From the NCBI RefSeq assembly GCF_042429435.1, contig NZ_JBHMAF010000008.1: a DNA stretch of 64,000 nt. One strand, written 5' to 3'. The stretch's first letter is position 1. Every line of letters begins with the position of its first letter. The notes under the pieces were generated by a model. The model ran no database searches. It was not told where the DNA came from and worked only from the letters and a program-made list of their open reading frames with translations. Made by a program: the position numbers and the translations under genes. The stretch comes from Ectobacillus funiculus. Its GTDB lineage: Bacteria > Bacillota > Bacilli > Bacillales > Bacillaceae_G. Shown here piece by piece: positions 57,201 through 64,000 of this stretch.

Positions 57201-59422
57201 AGAGACCGGAATTGCTCAGAATACCAGCTGATAAATTATCTGAAGAGATAGGGAGAATGAGTGATTTTACGTTTATGCTGCTGCGATACTTTTATGACCG
57301 CTTTGAACAGGCAAAGCCGCTTACTTCCTGTTATATCGCTGTTACATGTTTAGGAGGGAATCTTGGTCTCACAGATTGTGACTATGGTAATGTGCTAGGT
57401 GCTTTTTTGCAGGGGGTGCTAAAATCTATTAAACAAGAGTTGCCAGCCGTTCTGGCAAAAACGATTGACTTTCCTGCTCATGCATTAATGGAGACTATGA
57501 TTTTGAGCGTAATACAGGAAGTAGAAGACGGAAATGATCGAATGGAAGTGGCATATGGGGATAGACGTTATGTTGTTCATCATAAACAAGCCAATTTTTC
57601 TGACCAGACACCGTTGGCACGTTTTATCCGAGAAGGCGACGTATATGTATTTTCCGGCGGCGGTCGCGGTATTGTGTTTGAGTGTGCTGTTGCACTTGCG
57701 TTATTAGGAGTGACAGTTATTGTTTGCGGTCGGACAAAAATAGAGGATGAATCTGCTCCATGGTTAGAGATGGATGATGAAGAATTTGCTGCCTACGAAC
57801 GGGAGCAGCTCATCAAGCAGCATCAAACAGTATCCTCGTTTACTCCTGCCGGTTTTAAAAAGGCGTTTGCCCGCTTAGTAAAGGAACGAGAACTCTATCA
57901 AAATATGAGAAAAGCAAAGCGGTTGGGCATTGTATATGAAGTATGCGATATCAATGATAGGAATCAGGTTCATGATATGGTTCAGGACATTCTGAAGCGA
58001 TATGGCAGACTTGATGGGGTTATTCACGGGGCGATGGTCGAGTGGTCAATGATTATTCCGAAAAAGACAAAAAAAATTATTCAGCGTACAATGGAAACAA
58101 AGGTTATCGGAATGTGTAATCTTTTGGAAGCGACGAAGAACATTCCACTGCAATCTTTTCTTTGCTTTGGTTCCGGAGCAGGACGATTTGGCAACAAGGG
58201 TCAGGCTGATTACAGTGCGGCAAATTCCTTAATGTCAGCTCTGCTTGTTGCGAAATGCCGTCAACGGGCAGGGTTACACCACGCTACACTTAACTGGACA
58301 GCATGGCAATCTGTCGGTGCAGCTGTTTCCGACCCATCTGTGACGGAAGCATTGAAAAGCAGCGGTGTCCCGTTTACTTCTACAGAAGAGGGTGTTTACT
58401 GGTTTATCAGTGAATTGACGCTAGGGAGAGATAAGGAAGTTTTAAATGTTGGAGAGAGGTTTTTGAGAAAATGGCCCTTTAGCGGCGCTGAGGCAGATGG
58501 ACAAGGGAAACGCTTGTTGGTATTCCAGGATCGCTATATTCCTATTAACTCTGGGGATTGGCCATTTATTGATTCTCTCAAGGAGAGCACATTACAAACA
58601 ACAGTCATTGAGCGGACGATTACAAGAGAGAAAGATTTGTATTTGGAGCAGCATTGCTTGGATGGAATTCCTATTTTTCCGATGGTTTGCCATTTAGAAA
58701 TGCTTGCTGAGGCTGCCGCTGTTAGCTCACCTGGATGGACTGTTCAATCTGTTCAACAATTTCAAGTAGTCCACCCTGTAAAATTATTTTCGGATCAGCC
58801 TGTCATCATACGAGCAGAAGCTTCTTTTGTAGAAGAGAAGAACGGACAGCGAATTATAGCGGTGAGAGGATTAACGGATTTATTCGTAAAAGGGCGAATT
58901 TTGCAAAAGGATCGTGTAACAGCCCTTGCTCTGTTTACTTTTACAAAGCAGGGAACGGATATAGTAAAGAGGTTCATTCCTGCTGTTAAGGGTACTGCTT
59001 ACGCAAGTGTATACGATAACTTACGTTATGACGCTCTACAAATCGGTCCGCTGTTTTGTCGGGCCGGAGAATACATGGTGAATAGGAGAGAGGGGACGGC
59101 AGAAGCGGCACCTCCCATTCAACGGAAGCTGTTTTCCTTCACAAGTGCGCCGACGTTTCAGATTGATCCGTTCTTAGTCGATATTGCGATGCAAATTGCC
59201 GTAAATGTTGATTCCTTCCATTCCTCTGAAGTTAGCCTGCCGGTTTCTATGGAAACGATTTTGTTCGGCAGAAAAAGAAGAGATGATGAGCGAGTCAAGG
59301 TATACAGCCGGATCTGTGAGAGAAGCGATACGGACATTACCTCCAATATATATGTTATTGGCGAAAATGGAGATACGATTATGGAAATTGACAAGTTCCT
59401 TGCAAGGAGGATTATACGATGA
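54212..59422 (+). CDS. Iterative type I polyketide/PUFA-like synthase, KS(degenerate)-KS-KR-DH
   Basis: 1736 residues; ATG 54212 follows GGGAGAGGA. Domain 1 (about 5-425) is KS-like but lacks all catalytic residues: DAGTCSSLAAV has Thr208 at the Cys position, ESRNRG replaces the HGTGT His, and PHIGFL replaces NIGHL. This suggests a chain-length-factor-like partner. Domain 2 (about 430-875) is intact: Cys636 (DATCAS), His770 (HGTGT), His809 (QIGHL). KR about 1140-1410: SGGGRGI, Ser in CFGSGAGRFG, Tyr1334 in GQADYSAAN. DH about 1465-1735: His1481 in HCLDGIPIFP and Asp1657 in FLVDIAMQ. No ER, ACP or TE. The stop overlaps the next gene (ATGA). Confidence 0.92.
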   Translation: MSVKTRIAIVGMSCRVPGAHTLQGFWELVSEGKLVTGSIPLERFDRNMYEVCWGLGGKGENVGALVEIPEIDYRDFPISPEQIRHMHPMEKVGLSVMHEALRDGGIKQGTELAAKGRVYVASNTFGPSPETDHGPRIRQGEFTHILELALQDVSPRLASIRDEVLALHKQTVPPIRPDTMTASASIVAGRIANFYNMHGGHAAIDAGTCSSLAAVEEAVLALRENVCEFAVVAGISPLITASSIVEYMEDPSFSFMPVLGEGGAAIVLMRENDIGERKVYGYIEGIASSVIHNRTNERDVALAVEKAARQALQRAGISPGSVTRIESRNRGLSFWEKAELKGLSSVYEVQQRGGNVSVTSCVPHIGFLQAASGMIAIVREALTLFYNENTSGFSAVSDTGIAPAAYHAILSARALSLKHQVGDLCMSIEPIAIVGMGAIVPGSGNLELFWKHTKLGYRSFGNLPERKWSFDKIIAKNEELNTYAPSRLAGVVQIPELNTEEWGLSAEELSCLDGGVTLSLLAAMEAAGQAGLTNLEADKSRIDVVFGQLPIRESENAKNKLVFFTDYMKRVRTVFQKKGVSSAISSRVLQSMISHYKQENVQIYDFYAASTGITNAYYVAKVLGAGGSILSVDATCASSLAAVEAAVHHLRANLADVVIAGGVAHHLVPEYNLTLHVIGALSTKGIPPFHQDSDGFVPAEGAGAIVLKRLSDAIRDNNHIYAVIGGIGASSDGRGTSVLAPSSQGQKRSIERAIQAAHLKAADLSHIEAHGTGTRLGDETEMNTYQMVFGDYHNYKPYSIGAIKSQIGHLSSAAGIIGLIKTVLALHEKVIPPSYTDRRSSLLLPNLATEARIWRSREEGTRRAGVSAFGLGGINYFLVLEEWKEFNKETMPALFSQPIHRPLHPLQSDRFTVELVPVSLPQRTALFPLQGKRIVLVQDGGDKWRVYQKSLEQRGATVLSLFPAEVITEEMFHTKLALWEKRYGELNGILDLRALQERPELLRIPADKLSEEIGRMSDFTFMLLRYFYDRFEQAKPLTSCYIAVTCLGGNLGLTDCDYGNVLGAFLQGVLKSIKQELPAVLAKTIDFPAHALMETMILSVIQEVEDGNDRMEVAYGDRRYVVHHKQANFSDQTPLARFIREGDVYVFSGGGRGIVFECAVALALLGVTVIVCGRTKIEDESAPWLEMDDEEFAAYEREQLIKQHQTVSSFTPAGFKKAFARLVKERELYQNMRKAKRLGIVYEVCDINDRNQVHDMVQDILKRYGRLDGVIHGAMVEWSMIIPKKTKKIIQRTMETKVIGMCNLLEATKNIPLQSFLCFGSGAGRFGNKGQADYSAANSLMSALLVAKCRQRAGLHHATLNWTAWQSVGAAVSDPSVTEALKSSGVPFTSTEEGVYWFISELTLGRDKEVLNVGERFLRKWPFSGAEADGQGKRLLVFQDRYIPINSGDWPFIDSLKESTLQTTVIERTITREKDLYLEQHCLDGIPIFPMVCHLEMLAEAAAVSSPGWTVQSVQQFQVVHPVKLFSDQPVIIRAEASFVEEKNGQRIIAVRGLTDLFVKGRILQKDRVTALALFTFTKQGTDIVKRFIPAVKGTAYASVYDNLRYDALQIGPLFCRAGEYMVNRREGTAEAAPPIQRKLFSFTSAPTFQIDPFLVDIAMQIAVNVDSFHSSEVSLPVSMETILFGRKRRDDERVKVYSRICERSDTDITSNIYVIGENGDTIMEIDKFLARRIIR

Positions 59423-60123
59423 CAGAGGGTTTTTCGTTTGCTTTCTGTCCAGTAAGTCCGCCGTTTCAAGCTTTGTCGTGCATTACGGTGAGCGAGAGGA
59501 AGCTATTAAGTGAAAAAGCAACGCCAAAACGTATTGGAGATTTTATTGCGGGAAGAGTGGCTGCTAAAATGGCAATTTGCTCGCATCTCTCTCTCCCGGA
59601 TTCCCTTTCACTTTCTATTTTGCGGACGGAACATGGAAATGAAGCTGGGAAGCCCTGCGTTGTGATTGATTCAGGAACAATATTGCCGGAGATACATCTC
59701 TCGATTACACATGCTGACAAAAAAGCGTATGCAGCAGCCTCACACACCCGAATAGGAATTGATAACGTTACTATAGAGCCGTACAATGATGCTTTTGTTC
59801 AGGGGGTGTTTCAACCAGAGGAACTGCAAGCATGGGCAGATTGGCTCAAGAGCGACTGCAACCATCCGCTTGCAGTGTGCACTGGTTTTGCTGCAAAGGA
59901 GGCTTTGCTAAAATGGCTGGGGATCGGACTGCGCGGTACATTGCCGATGACACAAATTATTCCTCTTTCCCAAACAGTCTCCCAAAGCTTATTTTTCCAG
60001 AAGCAGTTTCATGCCGCATGCTATGTGCAGCATGAAACGGGGGACGCGCCAGAACTAAGGATACTTGATGGATACTTCTCCATTCAAAGCGGGCAGGTTA
60101 TTGTACTGTTGACAGGGGAATAG
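59419..60123 (+). CDS. 4'-phosphopantetheinyl transferase of the synthase operon
   Basis: 234 residues of the Sfp/EntD-type superfamily. ISLHLSITHADKKAYAAASH with IGIDNVTIEP (about residue 115) gives the metal-binding Asp, and FAAKEALLKWLG (about 157) is the WxxKEAxxK-type motif. It should load the carrier protein of the upstream synthase with phosphopantetheine. It overlaps the synthase stop by four bases, so a dedicated enzyme, like PfaE in PUFA clusters. Last gene of the operon. Confidence 0.85.
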   Translation: MTEGFSFAFCPVSPPFQALSCITVSERKLLSEKATPKRIGDFIAGRVAAKMAICSHLSLPDSLSLSILRTEHGNEAGKPCVVIDSGTILPEIHLSITHADKKAYAAASHTRIGIDNVTIEPYNDAFVQGVFQPEELQAWADWLKSDCNHPLAVCTGFAAKEALLKWLGIGLRGTLPMTQIIPLSQTVSQSLFFQKQFHAACYVQHETGDAPELRILDGYFSIQSGQVIVLLTGE

Positions 60124-60267
60124 CCAGATGAAACAAATAAAACTACGGTCAGCATCACACATGCTGCATAGGATGGGATGGGGAAAGAGTTAAATTTCTT
60201 CTTCCTTATACTTTTTATATGATGAGTTGGCATGTAGTTCTTTGTACAGTTTTAGAATCCATCTTTT

Positions 60268-60404
60268 TTACACTGTAGGAAAGTATAAATTTCTAGCTAG
60301 AAGGTCATTCGACGTAGAGAGAAATTTTAGGAATACAGTATAGGGGCAACTACGCCTCTGTCTTCGCCCAAGAGCAGGGCTCGCCAATCGGCGAGTTTTC
60401 TTTA
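60268..60404 (+). repeat. Family A repeat, full copy
   Basis: TTACACTGTAGGAAAGTATA, GACGTAGAGAGAAATTTTAGG, CGCCTCTGTCTTCGCC, CTCGCCAATCGGCGAG-TTTTCTTT. Lies 145 bp after the synthase operon and may serve as its terminator. Confidence 0.94.
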
Positions 60405-60411
60405 TGCTATA

Positions 60412-60465
60412 GAAACCACCCCTTCTTACAGCTAATTTCGTTATCGGTAAGAAGGGGTGGTGTTG
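60412..60465 (-). terminator. Terminator of the VanW-family gene
   Basis: On the minus strand ACACCACCCCTTCTTACCG pairs with TAAGAAGGGGTGG; it lies 15 bp after the stop of the VanW gene. T-tract is weak on both sides. Confidence 0.6.
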
Positions 60466-60477
60466 TAATATGTATTT

Positions 60478-61734
60478 TTAGGTGGATTTTTTGTAAATGC
60501 TTCTATCGAGCAGACCACTCTGAATCACTTGGCCATTTTGTGTTACTGTTTTGTAAGTTACGGCCACTATGCTGTTATTCGTTTCACTTACTACTTTGGA
60601 GGAAATATCGACGCTTTTTCCTGTGCCTGTTCCAAAAATACGAACAACAACCTGATTACCTTCAATTCCAGCCTGAAGATAGATATAATGTTCGGTATTG
60701 TTTTTAAACTTGAAATCTGGTCCGTAATCTGCGACAGTAGCGTCTTGTCCGAGCGGCACGTAATGAACAGGCATAGAGTGATTGCTTCGCTCTTCAATAG
60801 AAAGGTCTGCACGTAAGACAGCACCATATAATGTAGTGCTCACTTGGCAAACGCCACCGCCTGCACTTTGTTGCACTTTTCCATTCACGTATGCAGCTGC
60901 TAGCTTATACCCATTAGCAGCATCGGTTACTCCGACTCGGCCATTAAAGCTGAAGACTTCATTTGGCGCGACAAGCGTATTGCTTAACGCCGCAGCTGCT
61001 CGACTTTCATTAAATAGTTGATTGCTATTTCTGCCACTCGTAGGTGTACGATATTCTGCAATAATTTCCTTGACCCCCATATTTTGTATATCCTCTGTTG
61101 TCCGCTCCGGTTTTACTGCAGCAATAGGTACTTGAATATCTGTATTTATGGATTTCACTGCTTGTTCTGTTAAAGATTTCATCTTCCCTTTATCTACTTT
61201 TTCTCCATCCTTGCTTGGGATAATAGTGATATTTGGTCCTGTAGCAGAAAGAGAAGCATTTTGTGGGGATGAGACAATTTCGTTATATTTATCTTTGATA
61301 AATACGTCATATTTTGAAGAGTCTAAGTAAGCATTGAGATGATAGGTTTGCTGTGTTTTTCCGTTCTCTGCCTGTTTGCGCAGTTTGTAGCGTTCTAGAA
61401 TTGTCCCTTTTTGATTTTTAAAGATTTGATCCGCAATATTCGTACCCTTGTACTGAACTCCTATCTCCTGCCATGTATAGGTGCTTATAGTATTTTGTAG
61501 GGAATACCTCATAGATTGTTGATTCATCTGATCTATTCTTTTTTGGACAATTTCTTCAACTTCCTGCTTTGTTTTTCCGCCTAGGGGGGTATCTTCAAAA
61601 GTCGTATGGGGCAAAACGTAGGTATCTAACTGTTTGTTCATGGCAGAAACATATTGATAGGCTATCCCCCCTGTAATACAAAGACCAATTCCACTAGCCA
61701 CTACAGATCCGATAATCCACTTTCGTACATTCAT
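60478..61734 (-). CDS. VanW-family/PG_binding_4 cell-envelope protein (YoaR-like)
   Basis: 418 residues from ATG 61734 (AGGAGGAGACAA upstream). N-terminal membrane anchor (about 6-28), a putative peptidoglycan-binding region (about 35-220, GGKTKQEVEEIVQKRIDQMN) and a C-terminal VanW domain with SGRNSNQLFNESRAAAALSN, AAGGGVCQVSTTLYGAVLRA-type GGGVCQVSTTLY and RSNHSMPVHYVP. A G5-like strand segment ends it. B. subtilis YoaR and many Clostridial proteins share this layout; the biochemical role is unknown. Confidence 0.88.
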   Translation of the reverse strand: MNVRKWIIGSVVASGIGLCITGGIAYQYVSAMNKQLDTYVLPHTTFEDTPLGGKTKQEVEEIVQKRIDQMNQQSMRYSLQNTISTYTWQEIGVQYKGTNIADQIFKNQKGTILERYKLRKQAENGKTQQTYHLNAYLDSSKYDVFIKDKYNEIVSSPQNASLSATGPNITIIPSKDGEKVDKGKMKSLTEQAVKSINTDIQVPIAAVKPERTTEDIQNMGVKEIIAEYRTPTSGRNSNQLFNESRAAAALSNTLVAPNEVFSFNGRVGVTDAANGYKLAAAYVNGKVQQSAGGGVCQVSTTLYGAVLRADLSIEERSNHSMPVHYVPLGQDATVADYGPDFKFKNNTEHYIYLQAGIEGNQVVVRIFGTGTGKSVDISSKVVSETNNSIVAVTYKTVTQNGQVIQSGLLDRSIYKKST

Positions 61735-61922
61735 TTGTCTCCTCCTATAGCAAACAGTATAGTGATACAGCATATGAATGATATGAAAATTTAGAATATT
61801 CTTAAATTATTATAACATCTTATGGTAAAAATTGTAATTACAAAACAAATTTTGTTATTGTTTTGTTATGTGTAAGGCTGCTGTGACTTTGAAAAATAAT
61901 AAAGCTATCAGCTACTAAAAAA

Positions 61923-61984
61923 GGGACAGCTTCACCAAAGTGAAATCTGTCCAAAATCGAAAACATTTATGGATAAATGTTTTG
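61923..61984 (-). terminator. Hairpins downstream of the FAD oxidoreductase
   Basis: GGACAG(CTTCACCAAAGTGAAAT)CTGTCC and AAAACATTTAT(GG)ATAAATGTTTT in the 350-bp gap. The second is a perfect 11-bp stem with T or A on both sides and could end the minus-strand transcript. Confidence 0.6.
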
Positions 61985-62082
61985 GGATTGTATCATAATC
62001 CGGGATTTAACAAGAAGTTCTTTTTACGTTTTTTGTAAAAGATCTTTGTATCAGACCTATCTTTTTCAATACGATAAAATCC

Positions 62083-63324
62083 CTATTCATTTTTAAGTCC
62101 TCTAGCAATGAGTTCTTTAATTTTATTCTCTAAATCTTGGGGTTCAAACGTATAGTTATATACACCGAGAAACATTTGCGTTAGGTTAGAGTCAGAGGCA
62201 ATCATACTGTTTATGAAGTGCTGTTGATCTGAAAATGGAATATTTTTTGTAAATTGGCATGCCATTTCAAATCGTGTTTTCATTTTTGATTCCATCAAGT
62301 TTTGGTAAGTGTTCGCCATTTCCTCCCAGTTGTCATCCCAAGAGCTATGTGTATTTAATATCTCACTTAGTATCCGTGATTCATAAATCGCATCATGCAT
62401 ACCTTGACCTACAGCAGGATCTTTAAAGGACACGGCATCTCCGATTAAGGCCCATCCTTTGCCCATTCCTTTATACCAATCGTTGTCATAGCCTAAAAGT
62501 CCTCTAATTGGCCCTACGAAGTGGGCGTCTTGCATTCGAGCAGGAAGATCAGTATTGCTAAATTCGGTATTAATGAGGGAGCGGAGGCCTAGAACAGGGT
62601 TGCTCCTAAAGGTTTCTCTCCACTCTATATCCTCTAGTGGGAACATAATGCCCATCACGCACAAATTATCACTTGTTGGAAACGAAATTAATAATTTATC
62701 ATTAATTTTATAGAATTCAGTACATATTTCATTCTTCTGGGGATAGTGATCTAAATAGGCGACATAGGAGGCAAAATCTGTAGGAACAGATGTTAATCTC
62801 TCACTGTTTACTAATCTTCGAATTGTGGAATTTCTGCCATCTGCCCCAATCACGAGTTTGGCCATATAGCTGCTTGTATTTCCTGCTTTATCTATTCCGA
62901 TGACTCCTTCTATTCTGCCATTCTTAGAAACTACGTCAGTCACACGAAATCCTTCTATCGCAGTGACTTTTTCGTGCTCTGAGGCATGTTCGAACAAAAT
63001 CTGATCAAGATATGTACGACGTATACATAAACAATCCGTTTCACCATTTACTTCAGGAAAGGAACCGTCAATTATATTTTGGTCAAATTGTATATAAGCT
63101 CGCTTATATGTTGGTGTTCTGGTTGCAAGTAATCGATCTAATACACCCATTTCTCTGAGCATACCTACAGAATTATTAAAAAAGTTATGAGTGGACAAAA
63201 TATCGCTTGGAAAGGTACTTCGCTCTAAGAGGAGAATGTCATATCCTTTTTTTGATAGCTCATAAGCTAATGTAGACCCTGCAATACGGGCTCCAACAAT
63301 GATGACATCATAATTTTGTTTCAT
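62083..63324 (-). CDS. FAD-dependent oxidoreductase (geranylgeranyl-reductase/monooxygenase type)
   Basis: 413 residues. The dinucleotide motif VIIVGARIAGSTLAYELSKK (about residues 5-24) has Arg where the third Gly is usually found nearby (GARIAGS, GxxxAG). ERS at the end of beta-2 binds ADP-ribose, VIGADGRNSTIRR (about 158) and GDAVSFKDPAVGQGMHDA (about 285) are the group A flavoprotein motifs. Members hydroxylate, epoxidise or reduce small molecules and polyketides. It lies 2 kb from the synthase operon on the other strand; use as a tailoring enzyme is a guess. Start ATG 63324. Confidence 0.88.
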   Translation of the reverse strand: MKQNYDVIIVGARIAGSTLAYELSKKGYDILLLERSTFPSDILSTHNFFNNSVGMLREMGVLDRLLATRTPTYKRAYIQFDQNIIDGSFPEVNGETDCLCIRRTYLDQILFEHASEHEKVTAIEGFRVTDVVSKNGRIEGVIGIDKAGNTSSYMAKLVIGADGRNSTIRRLVNSERLTSVPTDFASYVAYLDHYPQKNEICTEFYKINDKLLISFPTSDNLCVMGIMFPLEDIEWRETFRSNPVLGLRSLINTEFSNTDLPARMQDAHFVGPIRGLLGYDNDWYKGMGKGWALIGDAVSFKDPAVGQGMHDAIYESRILSEILNTHSSWDDNWEEMANTYQNLMESKMKTRFEMACQFTKNIPFSDQQHFINSMIASDSNLTQMFLGVYNYTFEPQDLENKIKELIARGLKNE

Positions 63325-63463
63325 CTTTCCCTGCCTCCTGCCTATAGATACTAGCGTTACACTTAATTATCAGGATAAAAGTAACTATCATTATCTTTCG
63401 AAGGTTAACTTATATGTGCATATTTTGTTTATAAAACAAAAGGAAGACTGTTCGGCACAAAAA

Positions 63464-63488
63464 AAAAGCAGCTGTAGCACTGCTTTTT
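63464..63488 (-). terminator. Intrinsic terminator
   Basis: AAAAGCAG(CTGTAGCA)CTGCTTTTTA; on the minus strand it ends the gene 63487-63765. Confidence 0.75.
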
Positions 63489-63765
63489 ATTTAGAAAGAT
63501 TTATATTACGGGTGTTGATAGAGGGAGTTATTTTGCAAATATTGAAAATATAATCTATTAATTGATTAAATGGAATTTCTGCAAGCTTTGTAGCTTTTGC
63601 TCCGTATTCCGCTTCTAAACTTTTAATGCATTTGTCTAGCTGCTTTGCTATGTCCAACAAAAGCAAAATATTATTATCATTGATAGGTTGTTGAGAAACT
63701 GCTTCTGTTTCTGTCTGCGGGTCTTGGTGGCTGAATGCTTCATCCCATTCGGAAAATATCATCAT
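63487..63765 (-). CDS. Hypothetical protein, 92 aa
   Basis: MMIFSEWDEAFSHQDPQTET..., a central helix NNILLLLDIAKQLDKCIKSL and a hydrophobic C-terminal segment NQLIDYIFNICKI. AAAGGGGTAAAG precedes the start. It is the nearest upstream gene of the FAD oxidoreductase on the same strand but has its own terminator. Unknown family. Confidence 0.55.
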   Translation of the reverse strand: MMIFSEWDEAFSHQDPQTETEAVSQQPINDNNILLLLDIAKQLDKCIKSLEAEYGAKATKLAEIPFNQLIDYIFNICKITPSINTRNINLSK

Positions 63766-63879
63766 CTTTACCCCTTTCCCAATTAAAAGTCTACGTACGT
63801 TAGTATAGTTCGCTGTTTAGGGGATTCATTCCTGCTAACTAATCTGTAGATAATTTTTAGGGGGGAGGTTTTTAATATA

Positions 63880-64000
63880 TATAAGCATTCCTGTTAGAAG
63901 GTTTTTCGGGGACTTGAACAAAAAGAGCCCTCTTGGTATGATGCGGGGTGTCAAATCTGCAGAATTGACCCCTAATTTGTAACCAAGGAGGACTCCTTAT
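63880..64000. other. Possible edge of an insertion sequence
   Basis: The sequence becomes less AT-rich and reads GGGGACTTGAACAAAAAGAG, then GGTGTCAAATCTGCAGAATT and ends AAGGAGGACTCCTTAT, a strong ribosome binding site followed by what may be an ATG at the window end. This looks like the leader of a transposase or other foreign gene. It cannot be decided without the next bases. Confidence 0.3.

Overview
The window comes from a low-GC, endospore-forming Bacillaceae chromosome, close in gene content to the Bacillus cereus group and its relatives. Evidence: spore genes (a GerAB-type permease, CotF-type coat proteins, YyaC, a GerPF-like protein), bacillithiol biosynthesis (BshB2 with YojF), Bacillus-style riboswitches and a T-box, strong AAGGAGG ribosome binding sites with many TTG/GTG starts, and several families of dispersed intergenic repeats. 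No prophage, CRISPR array or rRNA operon is visible.

Layout. 1-4.7 kb: tail of a partial gene, an orphan germination permease, an adenine riboswitch that appears to switch on adenine deaminase, and a YkgA-type amidinohydrolase. 5-6.6 kb: four short CotF-type coat genes in two pairs. 7-11.6 kb: ilvA behind a CodY-like box, an ArsB/NhaD permease, yojF-bshB2 and an acetyltransferase. 11.7-14.8 kb: leucine T-box and leuA, yyaC, and a tRNA-like gene with an abnormal anticodon arm. 15-19.4 kb: a DUF2975/XRE pair, a cold shock gene, small genes and gene remnants, and an RraA homologue. 19.5-26 kb: a cobalamin riboswitch operon with a transcobalamin-like surface protein, a transcobalamin-like lipoprotein and an ECF transporter (T, fused A-A', S). 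26-38 kb: SDR, YwiC-like, NETI protein, serC-serA, DinB, nrnB, a HesB-like protein, a GerPF-like protein and a TerC protein. 39-48 kb: an accessory-looking stretch with a c-di-GMP riboswitch in front of a PagR/ArsR-like regulator and its paralogue, RDD and NUDIX proteins, a duplicated block carrying cre-controlled micro-membrane proteins, DUF421 and many small orphan genes. 48.7-60.1 kb: a four-gene operon for an unusual iterative type I polyketide/PUFA-like synthase. 60.2-64 kb: a VanW-family protein, an FAD-dependent oxidoreductase, a small hypothetical gene and a possible insertion-sequence edge.

Two systems stand out. The first is the synthase: protein 1 reads KS-KS-AT-ACP, protein 2 is a small hotdog-like protein, protein 3 reads KS-KS-KR-DH, and protein 4 is a phosphopantetheinyl transferase. 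In both large proteins the first KS is degenerate, and the single ACP carries Thr where the phosphopantetheine Ser is expected. The second is the B12-riboswitch operon: its surface protein combines the two folds of mammalian intrinsic factor/transcobalamin (an alpha/alpha barrel and a DUF4430 beta domain) in reversed order, behind an LPDTA cell-wall anchor, next to a second DUF4430 lipoprotein and an ECF transporter. This looks like a wall-to-membrane relay for cobalamin.

A family of about 135-bp structured repeats is spread over the whole window: nine essentially full-length copies, two in tandem pairs, plus deleted or truncated ones. Each full copy ends in an intrinsic terminator-like hairpin, and one copy has replaced the end of a gene. 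All calls come from reading the sequence; no database search was run.
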